From positions 62,001 to 126,000 of the forward strand of contig NZ_BJUB01000010.1 of NCBI RefSeq assembly GCF_007989805.1: a stretch of DNA of 64,000 nucleotides, read 5' to 3'. The position numbers were made by a program, and so were the translations under genes. The notes below the pieces were generated by a model. It was given only the letters and a program-made list of their open reading frames with translations. It ran no database searches and was not told the origin of the DNA. Position 1 is the stretch's first letter. Every line of letters starts with the position of its first letter. The DNA is from Cellulomonas xylanilytica. GTDB taxonomy: Bacteria; Actinomycetota; Actinomycetes; Actinomycetales; Cellulomonadaceae. Shown in pieces: positions 1 to 8,381 of the stretch.

Positions 1-4
1 GCCT

Positions 5-40
5 GTCAATATCGACATCCGTCAATCTCCGCGGCATACT
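5..40 (+). promoter_or_regulatory. arsR promoter and probable ArsR operator
   Basis: A -35-like TCGACA (12-17) and a -10-like CATACT (35-40) are 17 bp apart, and the arsR ATG at 47 begins 6 nt after the -10 box, so the mRNA is probably leaderless. GTCAAT occurs at 5-10 and again at 21-26, flanking the -35 element. That is where an ArsR dimer would block polymerase. The operator assignment is inferred from position and autoregulation in the family. Confidence 0.5.
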
Positions 41-46
41 CGCCAC

Positions 47-412
47 ATGCCTCTCGACCTCCTGCCCGTCTCCGCCCCGGCCACGTGCTGCACGCCCGCC
101 GCCAGCCCGGCGATCAGCGAGCAGGACGCCGTGCAGCTCGCCCGCACGCTCAAGGCGCTGGCCGACCCCGCACGGCTGCGGCTGCTGTCCCTCATCGCCG
201 CCCAGGACGGCGCGGAGGCGTGCGTCTGCGACCTCATCGAGCCGGTCGGGCTGAGCCAGCCGACGGTGTCCCACCACCTGAAGGTGCTCACCGACGCCGG
301 CCTGGTCACCCGGGAGAAGCGGGGCGTCTGGGCCTGGTTCGCGCTCGTGCCCGGCGCGCTCGAGCAGGTGACGTCCCACCTGGGCGCCCACCTCACGGGC
401 AGGCCCGCATGA
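47..412 (+). CDS. arsR: ArsR-family arsenite-responsive repressor
   Basis: A 121-aa winged-helix repressor of the ArsR/SmtB family, expected to leave its operator when it binds arsenite. The helix-turn-helix spans about residues 58-85, with SQPTVSHHLKVL as recognition segment. Its start carries the CVCDL motif (Cys59, Cys61) typical of ArsR metal sites. A second Cys pair lies near the N terminus (Cys14-Cys15). In Corynebacterium ArsR an N-terminal CysCys pair and one helix Cys form the As(III) site, so this protein may use the same arrangement. There is no Shine-Dalgarno; the start sits 6 nt after a -10 box. It overlaps the next gene by ATGA. Arsenic transporters, if present, would lie left of the window. 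Confidence 0.88.
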   Translation: MPLDLLPVSAPATCCTPAASPAISEQDAVQLARTLKALADPARLRLLSLIAAQDGAEACVCDLIEPVGLSQPTVSHHLKVLTDAGLVTREKRGVWAWFALVPGALEQVTSHLGAHLTGRPA

Positions 413-918
413 CGGTCCGCGTCAGCCCGCTCACGGCCGAGCACTGGCCCGAGGTCGAGCGCATCTACGCCGCCGGGATCGCGACCGGGCACGCCACCTT
501 CGAGGCGGCGCCGCCGACCTGGGACGCGTTCGACGCCGGCAAGGTGCGCGAGCACCGGTTCGTCGCCCTCGACGACGACGGCCGGGTCCTCGGCTGGGCA
601 GCGGCCTCCCCCGTGTCCGACCGCTGCGCGTACGCCGGGGTGATCGAGCACTCCGTGTACGTCGACCCGGCGGCGCACGGGCGTGGCGTCGCCAGGACCC
701 TCCTCGACGCGCTGCTCGGGTCGGCGGCCGCCGGCGGGGTCTGGACCGTGCAGGCCGGCATCTTCCCGGAGAACTCGGCGAGCATCGCGCTGCACAGCGC
801 CGCCGGGTTCCGGGTCGTCGGCACGCGCGAGCGGCTCGGCCGGATGACCTACGGGCCCCTCGCCGGTCGGTGGCGAGACGTCGTCCTCATGGAACGACGC
901 CTCGACACCGACGGCTGA
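409..918 (+). CDS. GNAT acetyltransferase, phosphinothricin/arsinothricin (PAT/ArsN) type
   Basis: A 169-aa single-domain GNAT acetyltransferase. The N-terminal segment (RIYAAGIATGHATFE), the central EHSVYVDPAAHGRGVARTLL acetyl-CoA loop and the C-terminal MTYGPLAGRWRDVVLMER segment match the phosphinothricin acetyltransferase subgroup. These enzymes N-acetylate glutamate analogues such as phosphinothricin, methionine sulfoximine or arsinothricin. The ATG overlaps the arsR stop (ATGA), so translation is coupled. ArsN1 enzymes in ars operons detoxify the arsenic antibiotic arsinothricin; given the arsR partner that role is the best guess, but substrate cannot be read from sequence. Confidence 0.85.
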   Translation: MTVRVSPLTAEHWPEVERIYAAGIATGHATFEAAPPTWDAFDAGKVREHRFVALDDDGRVLGWAAASPVSDRCAYAGVIEHSVYVDPAAHGRGVARTLLDALLGSAAAGGVWTVQAGIFPENSASIALHSAAGFRVVGTRERLGRMTYGPLAGRWRDVVLMERRLDTDG

Positions 919-927
919 GACCGGCCC

Positions 928-1914
928 TCAGGCCTCGTCGAGCCGCACCCGCAGCGAGTCGTCGAGCACGAGGTCCAGCGCGCCGAGGGACTCGTCGAGC
1001 TGCGCGACCGAGTGCGCGCCGACGATCGGGATGACCGGGGTGGGCCCGCCGAGCAGCCACGCGAGCGCGACCTGGTTGGGGGTGGCCCCGAGGTCGCGCG
1101 CGACCTCGTGCAGCACCTCGACCCGGCGGCGGCTGCTCGGGTGGTCGGCGCCGCCGAACAGCGGCTTGTCCGCGCGCGTGTACGCACCCTGGTGCAGCGG
1201 CGAGTACACGGTCACGGCGAGCGGCGGCCGGCCGTCCACCCCCGTGGACGCCGCGTAGTCGAGCATCCCGCCCGTGACCCAGTTGGACCGGAACGGCGTC
1301 GGGCTCGGGTAGACGTAGCCACCCTGCTGCTGGACGACGCCGTACGGCTCGACGCCCAGGCGAGCCGCCGTCTCGCGCGCCTCGACGACCCGCCAGGTGG
1401 TGACGTTCGAGATCCCCGGCACCCCGACGACCCCGTCCACCACGAGCTTGCCGAAGGCGCCGACGGTCTCCTCGAGCGCGGTGTCGCGGTCGTCGACGTG
1501 CCCGTAGAGGACGTCGAGCCGGTCCACGCCCAGGTGGCGGAGGCTCGTCGCCGCCTCGCGGTGGATGGTCTCGGCGGCCAGGCCCTGGTAGTTGGTCGGC
1601 GGGGTGCCCGACAGCGGCAGCGCCGGGTCCTTCTTGGCGGCACCGCACTTGGTCGCGATGCGGACCTGGTCGCGCAGCCCGCGCGACGCCAGCCAGGCGC
1701 CGATGACGTCCTCGCTCTCGTGGCCGTGGCCACCCGCGTCCCAGGCGTTGTAGTTGTTCGCGGTGTCCAGGAACGTGCCCCCGGCGTCGACGAAGCGGTC
1801 GAGGACCTCGAAGGCCGTCTCACGCGGGGTGTGCGTGCCGAAGTGCATGGTGCCCAGGCACAGGACGCTGACGTCCGTGGAGGTGGGCCCGGACCCGATG
1901 GTGCGCTGCTGCAT
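928..1914 (-). CDS. aldo/keto reductase
   Basis: A 328-aa NADPH-dependent oxidoreductase with the AKR (alpha/beta)8 barrel. The tetrad is visible: Asp and Tyr in FLDTANNYN (about 51-59), Lys in IATKCG (about 89) and His in DVLYGHVDDRD. The C-terminal VIPIVGAHSVAQLDESL segment is the usual cofactor-binding loop. The start at 1914 is chosen because GAGGAG lies just upstream. The gene diverges from a MocR regulator and a TAGCGT -10 (complement of 1944-1949) sits in the gap, so it is probably the regulator's target. Pyridoxal reductases belong to this superfamily and MocR proteins often control vitamin B6 genes, but the substrate is not established. Confidence 0.88.
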   Translation of the reverse strand: MQQRTIGSGPTSTDVSVLCLGTMHFGTHTPRETAFEVLDRFVDAGGTFLDTANNYNAWDAGGHGHESEDVIGAWLASRGLRDQVRIATKCGAAKKDPALPLSGTPPTNYQGLAAETIHREAATSLRHLGVDRLDVLYGHVDDRDTALEETVGAFGKLVVDGVVGVPGISNVTTWRVVEARETAARLGVEPYGVVQQQGGYVYPSPTPFRSNWVTGGMLDYAASTGVDGRPPLAVTVYSPLHQGAYTRADKPLFGGADHPSSRRRVEVLHEVARDLGATPNQVALAWLLGGPTPVIPIVGAHSVAQLDESLGALDLVLDDSLRVRLDEA

Positions 1915-1958
1915 GGTGCTCTCCTCGTTCGGTGACGGGATCGACGCTAGGCGGGCAG

Positions 1959-1977
1959 CGGTCCGGGAGTACGGTCC
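1959..1977. promoter_or_regulatory. CGGTCC direct repeats in the AKR/MocR divergent region
   Basis: CGGTCC occurs at 1959-1964 and 1972-1977, a 13-bp period. The second copy overlaps TACGGT (1970-1975), a -10-like box 8 nt before the GTG of the MocR gene. MocR proteins such as GabR bind direct repeats, so this is a candidate operator. Confidence 0.35.
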
Positions 1978-1983
1978 ATTCCT

Positions 1984-3402
1984 GTGGCAGACGACCAGAC
2001 CAATCGGTGGGTGGGAGACGCGCTCGTCACGATCGAGGGCGGGCAGCCGGCCCACGTCGCGCTCGAGCGCTCCCTGCGTGCGGCCGTCCGCGAGGGACGC
2101 CTCCGCCCGGGCGACCCGCTGCCTCCGAGCAGGGCGCTGGCGCGCGACCTGGGCGTCTCGCGCTGGGTGGTGACGCAGGCGTACGGAGCTCTCGTGGCCG
2201 AGGGTGCGCTGGACGCCCGCACGGGCGCCGGCACGCGCGTCGCCGCCACGTCGTGGCCCACGCTCACCGCTCCGCGCGAACCCGACCACCCCGCCCAGCC
2301 CCGGCCCCGGTTCGACCTCGGGCCGGGCGTCCCGGACCTGCGCCACCTGCCGAGGACCGCCTGGGTCGGGGCGGTGCGCACGGCCGTGTCCTCCGCGTCG
2401 CCCGGTGACCTGGTCACACCGGACCCGCGCGGGGTGCCCGCCCTGCGGCACGCGCTCGCCGACCGGCTGGCCGTCACGCGTGCGGTGCTCGTCGACGCGG
2501 ACGCGGTCGTCGTGACGCACGGTGCTGCGGACGGCATGACGCGGCTCGCGAGGTCACTGCACGCCGCGGGCCACGACCACGTGCTCGTCGAGGACCCCAG
2601 CTGGCCGCGGCTGCGCGACGTCGCCGCCGCCGCCGGCTTGCAACCCGTCCCCGTGCCGGTCGACGCGGACGGCGTGGACGTCGGTGCGCTCGTGGCCGCG
2701 GCGGACCGCACCGGGGCGCGCGCCGCGCTCGTCACTCCGTCGCACCAGTTCCCGGTCGGCGCCGCGCTGGCACCCGCGCGGCGTGAGGCGCTCGTGCGGT
2801 GGGCGCGGTCCGTGGACGGGGTGGTGGTCGAGGACGACTACGACGCCGAGTTCCGCTACGACCGCCGGCCGGTCGCTGCCCTGCGCGCGCTCGCTCCCGA
2901 CCGCGTCGCGCTGCTGGGCTCGCTGAGCAAGACGCTCGCGCCCGGGTTCGGCGTGGGGTGGCTGGTCCCGCCCGACGACGTCCCTGCCGCCCGTGCCGGT
3001 CTGGACGTCCACGCGGGAGCTCCGCCGTCGCTGCACCAGCTCGCCTGCGCCGCGCTGCTGTCCGGTGGCGCCTACGACCGGCACCTCAGGTCGGCGCGCA
3101 CGCGATACCGACGGCGACGGGCGGCGCTGCTCGTGGCGCTCGAGCGGCACCTCCCGGGACTCCCCGTGACGGGACTGGCCGCCGGGCTGCACGTCGTGCT
3201 GGCGCTGCCGCCGGGTGTCGACGAGCACCGGGTGGCCCGGCTGGCCGCCCGGCGCGACGTGCGCGTGGTGCCCGCGAGCCGCTACCGGATCGGCGCAGCG
3301 ACGGCTGCCTCCGCGCTCGTCGTCGGGTACGGCAACCTGGTCGACGCCCGGCTGGACGAGGCGGTGGCCCGGCTCGCCGGCGCCGTCACCGAGGCGGCCT
3401 AG
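1984..3402 (+). CDS. MocR-type GntR/aminotransferase transcriptional regulator
   Basis: A 472-aa two-domain regulator. Residues about 20-90 are a GntR winged helix (LERSLRAAVREGRLRPGD, then PPSRALARDLGVSRWVV). After a linker, residues about 110-470 form a fold-type I aminotransferase-like domain. It retains the PLP lysine in SLSKTLAPGFG and the DDYDAEFRYD segment, so PLP is probably bound as effector. GTG 1984 is preferred because it lies 8 nt after a -10-like TACGGT, and no good Shine-Dalgarno is seen. It diverges from the aldo/keto reductase. Its stop shares CTAG with the stop of the convergent exporter gene. Confidence 0.88.
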   Translation: MADDQTNRWVGDALVTIEGGQPAHVALERSLRAAVREGRLRPGDPLPPSRALARDLGVSRWVVTQAYGALVAEGALDARTGAGTRVAATSWPTLTAPREPDHPAQPRPRFDLGPGVPDLRHLPRTAWVGAVRTAVSSASPGDLVTPDPRGVPALRHALADRLAVTRAVLVDADAVVVTHGAADGMTRLARSLHAAGHDHVLVEDPSWPRLRDVAAAAGLQPVPVPVDADGVDVGALVAAADRTGARAALVTPSHQFPVGAALAPARREALVRWARSVDGVVVEDDYDAEFRYDRRPVAALRALAPDRVALLGSLSKTLAPGFGVGWLVPPDDVPAARAGLDVHAGAPPSLHQLACAALLSGGAYDRHLRSARTRYRRRRAALLVALERHLPGLPVTGLAAGLHVVLALPPGVDEHRVARLAARRDVRVVPASRYRIGAATAASALVVGYGNLVDARLDEAVARLAGAVTEAA

Positions 3403-4988
3403 CCGCCGAGCGACGCGCCCTCGACCGCGGCGTTCGGCTGCGGATCGGGCAGCCGACGCATCCGGAAGCCGTTGACCAGCCCGACGACGCCCGCGAGCAA
3501 CGGGACCAGGAGCGCGATCTGCAGCGCGCGCGGCCGGACCTCGGTGTTGATGCGCAGGATCTCGGCCTGCACCTCGGGCGGCTGACCCGCCAACGTCTCC
3601 TCCAGGGCCGTGTTGCTCATCAGCTCGGCGTCGTCCTCGAGCGCGGTGGCTACCTGCGCCTGCTCCTGCGCCGAGAGCACCGTGCTGGCGTCGGCCTGGG
3701 AGGTGAACCCGAGAGACAGCGCCGCGAGCATGATGCCGCCGGCGAAGGCGAGCCCGAACGACAGGCCGAACGAGCCGGCGGCGGAGTTGACCCCGGCGGC
3801 CTCGCTGACGCGTTCCTCGGTGATCGGCGACAGCGTGTAGTTGTTCAGCTGCGAGACCAGCAGGCCGAGACCGGAGCCGACGACGAGCAGCGGGAGCACG
3901 AGGTACCACCCGGACGTCGCGCGCGGGACGACGGGGAGGAGCACCAGGACACCGAGGACGACCAGCGCGAAGCCCACCAGCACGATCGTGGCCGGCCGGC
4001 GCCGACCGGAGCGCTTGCCGGCGAGCAGGGCCATCGCGAACATGCTGAGCGACAGCGGCGCCAGGGACAGCCCGGCGGCCATCGCGTCGTACTCGAGCAC
4101 CATCTGCAGGAAGATCGGCAGCGTGATCATCGCGGCGCCGAGGGTGATCTGCTGGAGCGTCTGCTGGGACACCCCGACACGGAACAGCGGGAGCCGGAAC
4201 AGGTCGGGGTCGAGCAGCACGGGCCTGCCCTGACGCTTGCGGCGCAGGAGCCACCACACGAGGGCCGCGAGCGCGACGCCACCGACGGCGATCAGCGCGC
4301 CGACCGCCTCGCCGCCCTCCTGCCACACGAGGATCGCGAGCACGATCCCGCCCATGGCCAGCGCGGACAGCCCGGCCCCGACCACGTCGATCGAGCGGTC
4401 CCCCGTGAACCGGACGTCCTTGACCAGCCGGATGCCGCTGAGCACCACGAGGATGATCAGCGCCTCGAGCCCGAAGGCCACCCGCCACGACAGGTACGTC
4501 GTGATGAACCCGCCGAGCAGCGGACCGACCGCTGCGGCGATCGACGCGGACGCACCGACCAGCGCGTAGACCTTCACCTGGGCGCCGCCGCTGAAGTTGC
4601 CGTGGATCAGCGACTGCATGGACGGCAGGAGGAGCGACGCGCCCAGGCCGCCGACGATCGCCCAGAAGATGATCACGGCGGTCAGGCTCTGGGCGAGCAT
4701 CATGGCGACGGCGCCGGTGGCGTAGGCGAGCAGCCCCAGGACGTACGCGCGCTTGCGTCCGACGAGGTCCCCCACCTTGCTGCCGATGAGGATGAACGCC
4801 GCCGACACCAGGGCCTCGAGCGCGATCGCCGACTGGACGCCGCTGACGGTGGTGTCGAGGTCCGCGACGACCGCCGAGATCGACACGTTCATGAACGAGG
4901 TGTCGACGACCAGCACGAACATCGCCATGGCCAGCAGGATGGCCAGGCGCCGGTCGAGCGGCGCCGCGGACGCCGGTCCCGCGGTCAT
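3399..4988 (-). CDS. MFS drug-efflux transporter, DHA2 (EmrB/QacA) type
   Basis: A 529-aa membrane protein with about 14 hydrophobic segments. It carries MFS motif A (GSKVGDLVGRKRAYVLG, after TM2) and the antiporter-type GPLLGGFITTYLSWR motif in TM5. The first TM starts with LAMAMFVLVVDTSFMNVSI, close to DHA2 proton-coupled multidrug exporters. The ATG at 4988 is chosen; an upstream in-frame extension to 5063 would put charged residues before TM1 and has weaker support. The last 4 bp (CTAG) are shared with the MocR gene on the other strand. Substrate unknown. Confidence 0.87.
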   Translation of the reverse strand: MTAGPASAAPLDRRLAILLAMAMFVLVVDTSFMNVSISAVVADLDTTVSGVQSAIALEALVSAAFILIGSKVGDLVGRKRAYVLGLLAYATGAVAMMLAQSLTAVIIFWAIVGGLGASLLLPSMQSLIHGNFSGGAQVKVYALVGASASIAAAVGPLLGGFITTYLSWRVAFGLEALIILVVLSGIRLVKDVRFTGDRSIDVVGAGLSALAMGGIVLAILVWQEGGEAVGALIAVGGVALAALVWWLLRRKRQGRPVLLDPDLFRLPLFRVGVSQQTLQQITLGAAMITLPIFLQMVLEYDAMAAGLSLAPLSLSMFAMALLAGKRSGRRRPATIVLVGFALVVLGVLVLLPVVPRATSGWYLVLPLLVVGSGLGLLVSQLNNYTLSPITEERVSEAAGVNSAAGSFGLSFGLAFAGGIMLAALSLGFTSQADASTVLSAQEQAQVATALEDDAELMSNTALEETLAGQPPEVQAEILRINTEVRPRALQIALLVPLLAGVVGLVNGFRMRRLPDPQPNAAVEGASLGG

Positions 4989-5122
4989 CGTCGTCCCGTC
5001 ATCTCCGCAGCGTAGGAGCAGACGACGCCCGCGTGGGCGGATTGACCGGTCTTCTTGCTGCACACCCGCCGCCGGCGCGCTCTCGAGCGGCGGATCCGGC
5101 GACCTCGGGTGATGCTCGAGAG

Positions 5123-6091
5123 ATGGTCGACGGCTCCACCGATGCCCAGGACACCCCGCGGGTCTGCGTGCTCGCGTCCACGCCGCTGCTGACGGTCACC
5201 ATCGAGCCGGGGCGCTACCGCGACGACCACCCGGAGCTCCACGTCCACGCCGGTGGTCAGGGCGTGTGGGTGGCGCGGATGGCCGCGTCCCTGGGCGCCG
5301 ACGTCGTCCTGTGCGGCCCGTTCGGGGGTGAGACCGGCTCCGTGGCCGCGCACCTGGGCGAGTCGGAGCGGCTGCGCGTGCGCCGCACGGACTCCCGGGG
5401 CGAGAGCGGCTCGTACGTGCAGGACCGCCGCGAGGGTCACCGAGGCGACGTCGCCACGTCGCCCGCGACGCCGCTCGACCGGCACGAGGTCGACGACCTC
5501 TACGGCTCGGTCCTCGTCGAGGGCCTCGAGGCGGACGCGGTGGTGCTGACCGGTCCGGACCCGGACGACGTCGTCCCGGCGGACCTCGTCGGCCGGCTCG
5601 CCGTCGACCTGCGTGCGGCGGGCAGGGTCGTCGTGGCCGACCTGTCCGGCGACGCCGCCCGGGCGTTCGCCGAGGCCGACGGCGGCGTGCTCAAGATCAG
5701 CCATGAGGAGCTCGTCGACGCCGACCTCGCGCAGGACGACACCCCGGCGGAGCTCGTCCGGGCGGCCCGCCAGCTGCTCGACGCCGGCGCGGCCGCCGTC
5801 GTGGTCTCCCGCGCGCAGGACTCGACGCTCGTCGTCACCGCCGAGGAGGTCCTGCACGCCACCGGGCCCGACCTGTCGGTCGTCGACCACCACGGAGCCG
5901 GCGACTCGATGACCGCCGGCATCGCCGTCGGCCTGGCCCGCGGGTACCCCATCGAGCGCGCGGTCCGGCTCGGGGTCGCGGCCGGGACGCTGAACGTCAC
6001 CCGGCACGGCCTGGGCACCGGCCACCGCGACCACGTCGAGCGACTGGCGCACGAGGTGGTCGTCGAACCCTTCACCGACGACGACGAGTGA
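5123..6091 (+). CDS. PfkB-family sugar kinase, 1-phosphofructokinase-like
   Basis: A 322-aa ribokinase-superfamily kinase. The first PfkB signature appears as GGQGVWVARMAASLGADV (about 53-70), and the second, with the catalytic Asp, as DHHGAGDSMTAG (about 255-266). The GAGDSM form is typical of FruK/LacC hexose-phosphate kinases, suggesting phosphorylation of a fructose or tagatose phosphate, but no PTS genes are adjacent. The start at 5123 has GATGCT 6 nt upstream as a possible -10 and only a weak GAG ribosome site. An upstream in-frame start at 5033 is possible. surE follows after 22 bp, probably in one operon. Confidence 0.8.
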   Translation: MVDGSTDAQDTPRVCVLASTPLLTVTIEPGRYRDDHPELHVHAGGQGVWVARMAASLGADVVLCGPFGGETGSVAAHLGESERLRVRRTDSRGESGSYVQDRREGHRGDVATSPATPLDRHEVDDLYGSVLVEGLEADAVVLTGPDPDDVVPADLVGRLAVDLRAAGRVVVADLSGDAARAFAEADGGVLKISHEELVDADLAQDDTPAELVRAARQLLDAGAAAVVVSRAQDSTLVVTAEEVLHATGPDLSVVDHHGAGDSMTAGIAVGLARGYPIERAVRLGVAAGTLNVTRHGLGTGHRDHVERLAHEVVVEPFTDDDE

Positions 6092-6113
6092 CACCCGACG
6101 AGAGGAGCGGTCC

Positions 6114-6935
6114 GTGCAGGTCCTGGTCACCAACGACGACGGCATCGAGTCGCCCGGCCTGAGCGTGCTGGTCGCGGCTGCCGTCCGTGCCGGCCACAGC
6201 GTGTCGGTCGCGGCGCCGGCGCGGGAGTACTCGGGCGCGAGCGCGTCCCTGCACGGGTCGTCGCCCGACGGACGGCTCGTGGTCGAGCACCGGCGTCCCC
6301 CGGGTGTCGGCGCCGACGTCCCCTGCGTCGCGGTTGCCGCCGCCCCGGCGCTGATCGCGTACTACGCGGCGTTCGGCGCGTTCGGGCCGCGTCCGGACCT
6401 GATCCTGTCGGGCGTCAACCGGGGACAGAACACCGGCCACCTCGTGCTGCACTCGGGGACGGCGGGTGCGGCCCTGGCCGGTGCGCTGCACGGCATCCGG
6501 GGCGTCGCCGTCTCGCTCGCGAGCGCCGCGCCGCAGCACTGGGACACCGCGGGAGCCGTGCTGCAGCCGGTGCTGGCCTGGGCGGTCGAGCACGGTCGCA
6601 CCGACCGGGTGCTCAACCTCAACGTCCCGGACCTTCCGGTGCAGGGGGTGCGCGGGCTGCGGCAGGCACCGCTGGCGCGTCTGGGCGCCGTCCAGGCCAA
6701 GGTCGAGGCCAGCGACGGGGCCGTGCGCCTGACCTACGCCGACGTGGAGACGTTCGCCGGTGCGGACGCCACGCCCGACGAGGAGCTCGACCCCGATGCG
6801 CCCGGTCCCGACGGCCCGGTGACCGACAGCGTGCTGCTGGCGCACGGCTGGGCGACGCTCACGCAGCTGCGGGCACCGGCCGACGACCCCCTGCCGGACT
6901 TCGCCGGGTGGGACGGACCGCCGCCGGTCGCGTAG
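6114..6935 (+). CDS. surE: 5'/3'-nucleotidase SurE
   Basis: A 273-aa metal-dependent nucleoside monophosphatase. The N-terminal LVTNDDGIESPG holds the NDDG metal-binding aspartates, SGASASLH provides the metal-binding Ser loop, and LSGVNRGQNTGHLVLHSGT supplies the conserved Asn. SurE dephosphorylates nucleoside monophosphates and short polyphosphates in the cytoplasm. GTG 6114 is supported by AGGAG 7-11 nt upstream. It is probably co-transcribed with the PfkB kinase. Length is normal for the family. Confidence 0.92.
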   Translation: MQVLVTNDDGIESPGLSVLVAAAVRAGHSVSVAAPAREYSGASASLHGSSPDGRLVVEHRRPPGVGADVPCVAVAAAPALIAYYAAFGAFGPRPDLILSGVNRGQNTGHLVLHSGTAGAALAGALHGIRGVAVSLASAAPQHWDTAGAVLQPVLAWAVEHGRTDRVLNLNVPDLPVQGVRGLRQAPLARLGAVQAKVEASDGAVRLTYADVETFAGADATPDEELDPDAPGPDGPVTDSVLLAHGWATLTQLRAPADDPLPDFAGWDGPPPVA

Positions 6936-6965
6936 CCGCGACCGGCGGCGCGCCGATCACCGGGA

Positions 6966-7148
6966 TCAGGCGTTGCCGATCTTCTCGTCGGCCGACTTCT
7001 CGACCGACGAGATCTGCTCGTCGTGCTTGCCCCCCGTGGCCGAGGAGGCCGCGTCCGAGGCCTTGTCCAGCCCGGCGTCGCTCGCCTTCTCGCCCTTGTC
7101 GCTGTCGAGAGCGTCGGAGGCCTTGCCCTTCAGGTCGTCGATTCCCAT
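6966..7148 (-). CDS. small Rv0909-type antitoxin-like protein
   Basis: A 60-aa lysine- and aspartate-rich protein with the pattern KASDAASSATGGKHDEQISS and then EKSADEKIG. It resembles the actinobacterial Rv0909/MT0933 family (putative antitoxins paired with an SRPBCC-fold toxin). It is predicted to be largely helical or disordered. No toxin gene is adjacent; the nearest SRPBCC-like gene is at 11472. The ATG at 7148 has only a weak ribosome site (GAGTGG). It is convergent with surE. CsbD-like stress proteins have a similar composition and are an alternative. Confidence 0.7.
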   Translation of the reverse strand: MGIDDLKGKASDALDSDKGEKASDAGLDKASDAASSATGGKHDEQISSVEKSADEKIGNA

Positions 7149-7306
7149 GGCACACCACTCATCTGTCGGACCGCTCGCGACCGCCTGCTTCGGCCGCAGT
7201 CACGCCCTCCCACTGTCGGGCAGCGGGGAGGCATACGCATCCGGTGCCCCGATTGCCGGACGGAAGCTCCCGGCGCACGCTGGGACTCTCGACGAGGGAG
7301 GTTCCC

Positions 7307-7450
7307 ATGACCGACACCGACCCGACCCCCGACGGCGGGAAGACGACGGATCCCGAGGAGCTCGCGCAGACCGGCGGCGTCGGCATCGGCACGGGCGAGC
7401 CGTCCACGTTCGAGCCCGAGGAGGACCCGGACGCGGTCGAGGAGCCCTGA
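7307..7450 (+). CDS. small acidic conserved protein
   Basis: A 47-aa protein that is strongly acidic (about a third Asp/Glu), with a Gly-rich middle (ELAQTGGVGIGTGEPSTFEPEED). GAGGGAGG lies 7 nt before the ATG, an almost perfect ribosome site, which makes a real gene likely despite the size. No domain is recognised. Short acidic proteins of this composition are common in actinobacteria; function unknown. It converges on the lipoprotein gene with a 4-bp gap. Confidence 0.6.
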   Translation: MTDTDPTPDGGKTTDPEELAQTGGVGIGTGEPSTFEPEEDPDAVEEP

Positions 7451-7454
7451 CGGG

Positions 7455-7973
7455 CTACTTGATCGGCAGGACGATCTCCTGGCCGTCGATGTCGATGAGC
7501 AGCGGCTGCGTCGTCGTCGTGTTCTCCGGGGTGCCGAAGACGGTGGTGTGCGGCAAGAGGTCGGCCGTGCAGACGGCGTCGGCCGGGAGCTCCGCCATGT
7601 GGATCCGCACGGAGTTCCCGCTGTGCTGGTCCTCCAGGACCTCGATGCTCTCGCCGACGGGCGGGCACGTCGAGCTGCCCCACATCACGATGGCCAGCCG
7701 GTCGCCGTAGTCGAGGTAGACGGCGGCGGGCTCGCCCTCGCTGACCTCGAGCTCCACCAGCTCGGCCTCGGCCTCCGCCTCGACCTCCTCGCCCTCCGCG
7801 TCCTGCCCGTCGGCAGGCTCCTCGTCGGCGGACTCCCCGTCGGCGGGCGCGGAGGCGGGCACCAGCGGTACGCCGGCGAAGTTCTCGATCTCGACCGGGG
7901 AGGCGCACCCGGTCAGCGCGAGCGCCCCGAGGACCGCCAGAAGTGCGCCGCCGTGCCGAACCCTGTTCTTCAT
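7455..7973 (-). CDS. hypothetical secreted lipoprotein
   Basis: A 172-aa protein with a lipoprotein signal peptide (MKNRVRHGG, a hydrophobic run, lipobox LTGC, Cys23). An acidic Ala/Glu-rich linker follows (about 40-75). The globular C-terminal half has YLDYGDRLAIVMWGSSTCPP and a later VCTAD, so two Cys may form a disulfide. It is expected on the outer face of the membrane. GAGGGGA precedes the ATG, and a CACTAT -10 is visible upstream on the minus strand (complement of 8019-8024). No assigned domain recognised; function unknown. Confidence 0.75.
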   Translation of the reverse strand: MKNRVRHGGALLAVLGALALTGCASPVEIENFAGVPLVPASAPADGESADEEPADGQDAEGEEVEAEAEAELVELEVSEGEPAAVYLDYGDRLAIVMWGSSTCPPVGESIEVLEDQHSGNSVRIHMAELPADAVCTADLLPHTTVFGTPENTTTTQPLLIDIDGQEIVLPIK

Positions 7974-8070
7974 GCTGATCCCCTCGCCCGCTGTGGGCGC
8001 TGTCGCCCACGGGCCCCATAGTGCCGTGACCAGGCCCGGGAGTCACCAACTCGGCGCGGGCGCGCCACGA

Positions 8071-8355
8071 TCACGCCGAGCGCACGGCCCGGCGCGGGAC
8101 GCGGGTCTCGCCCAGCAGCCGCAGCACCGACGTGCCGTACTCGTCGTGGTGCTCGATGCTCACGGACAGCACGCGGCCGATCTGCCGGCGGCGTGCCCAG
8201 TCCATGACGTCGTCGACGTCCTCGGCGTCGAGGACCCGCCACTGCTCGCTCTCGCCCCCGCTCGTCCAGAACTCGACGACGTACACGGGCTCGGTGACCA
8301 CGGTCGACGACCAGTGCGTCAGACCACGTTCGACTCGCACGGCAGGCTCCTTCAC
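8071..8355 (-). CDS. conserved hypothetical protein
   Basis: A 94-aa soluble protein (VYVVEFWTSGGESEQWRVLDAEDVDDVMDWARRR and so on) that looks like a compact alpha/beta domain without membrane segments. Coding potential is suggested by a coherent sequence with ordinary composition and high third-position GC. Function is not recognised. It lies divergent from phoX, and the PHO-box region separates the two, so phosphate control of both is possible but unproven. Confidence 0.6.
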   Translation of the reverse strand: MKEPAVRVERGLTHWSSTVVTEPVYVVEFWTSGGESEQWRVLDAEDVDDVMDWARRRQIGRVLSVSIEHHDEYGTSVLRLLGETRVPRRAVRSA

Positions 8356-8381
8356 GACGGGTGTCCGCCCATCGTGCTCGG

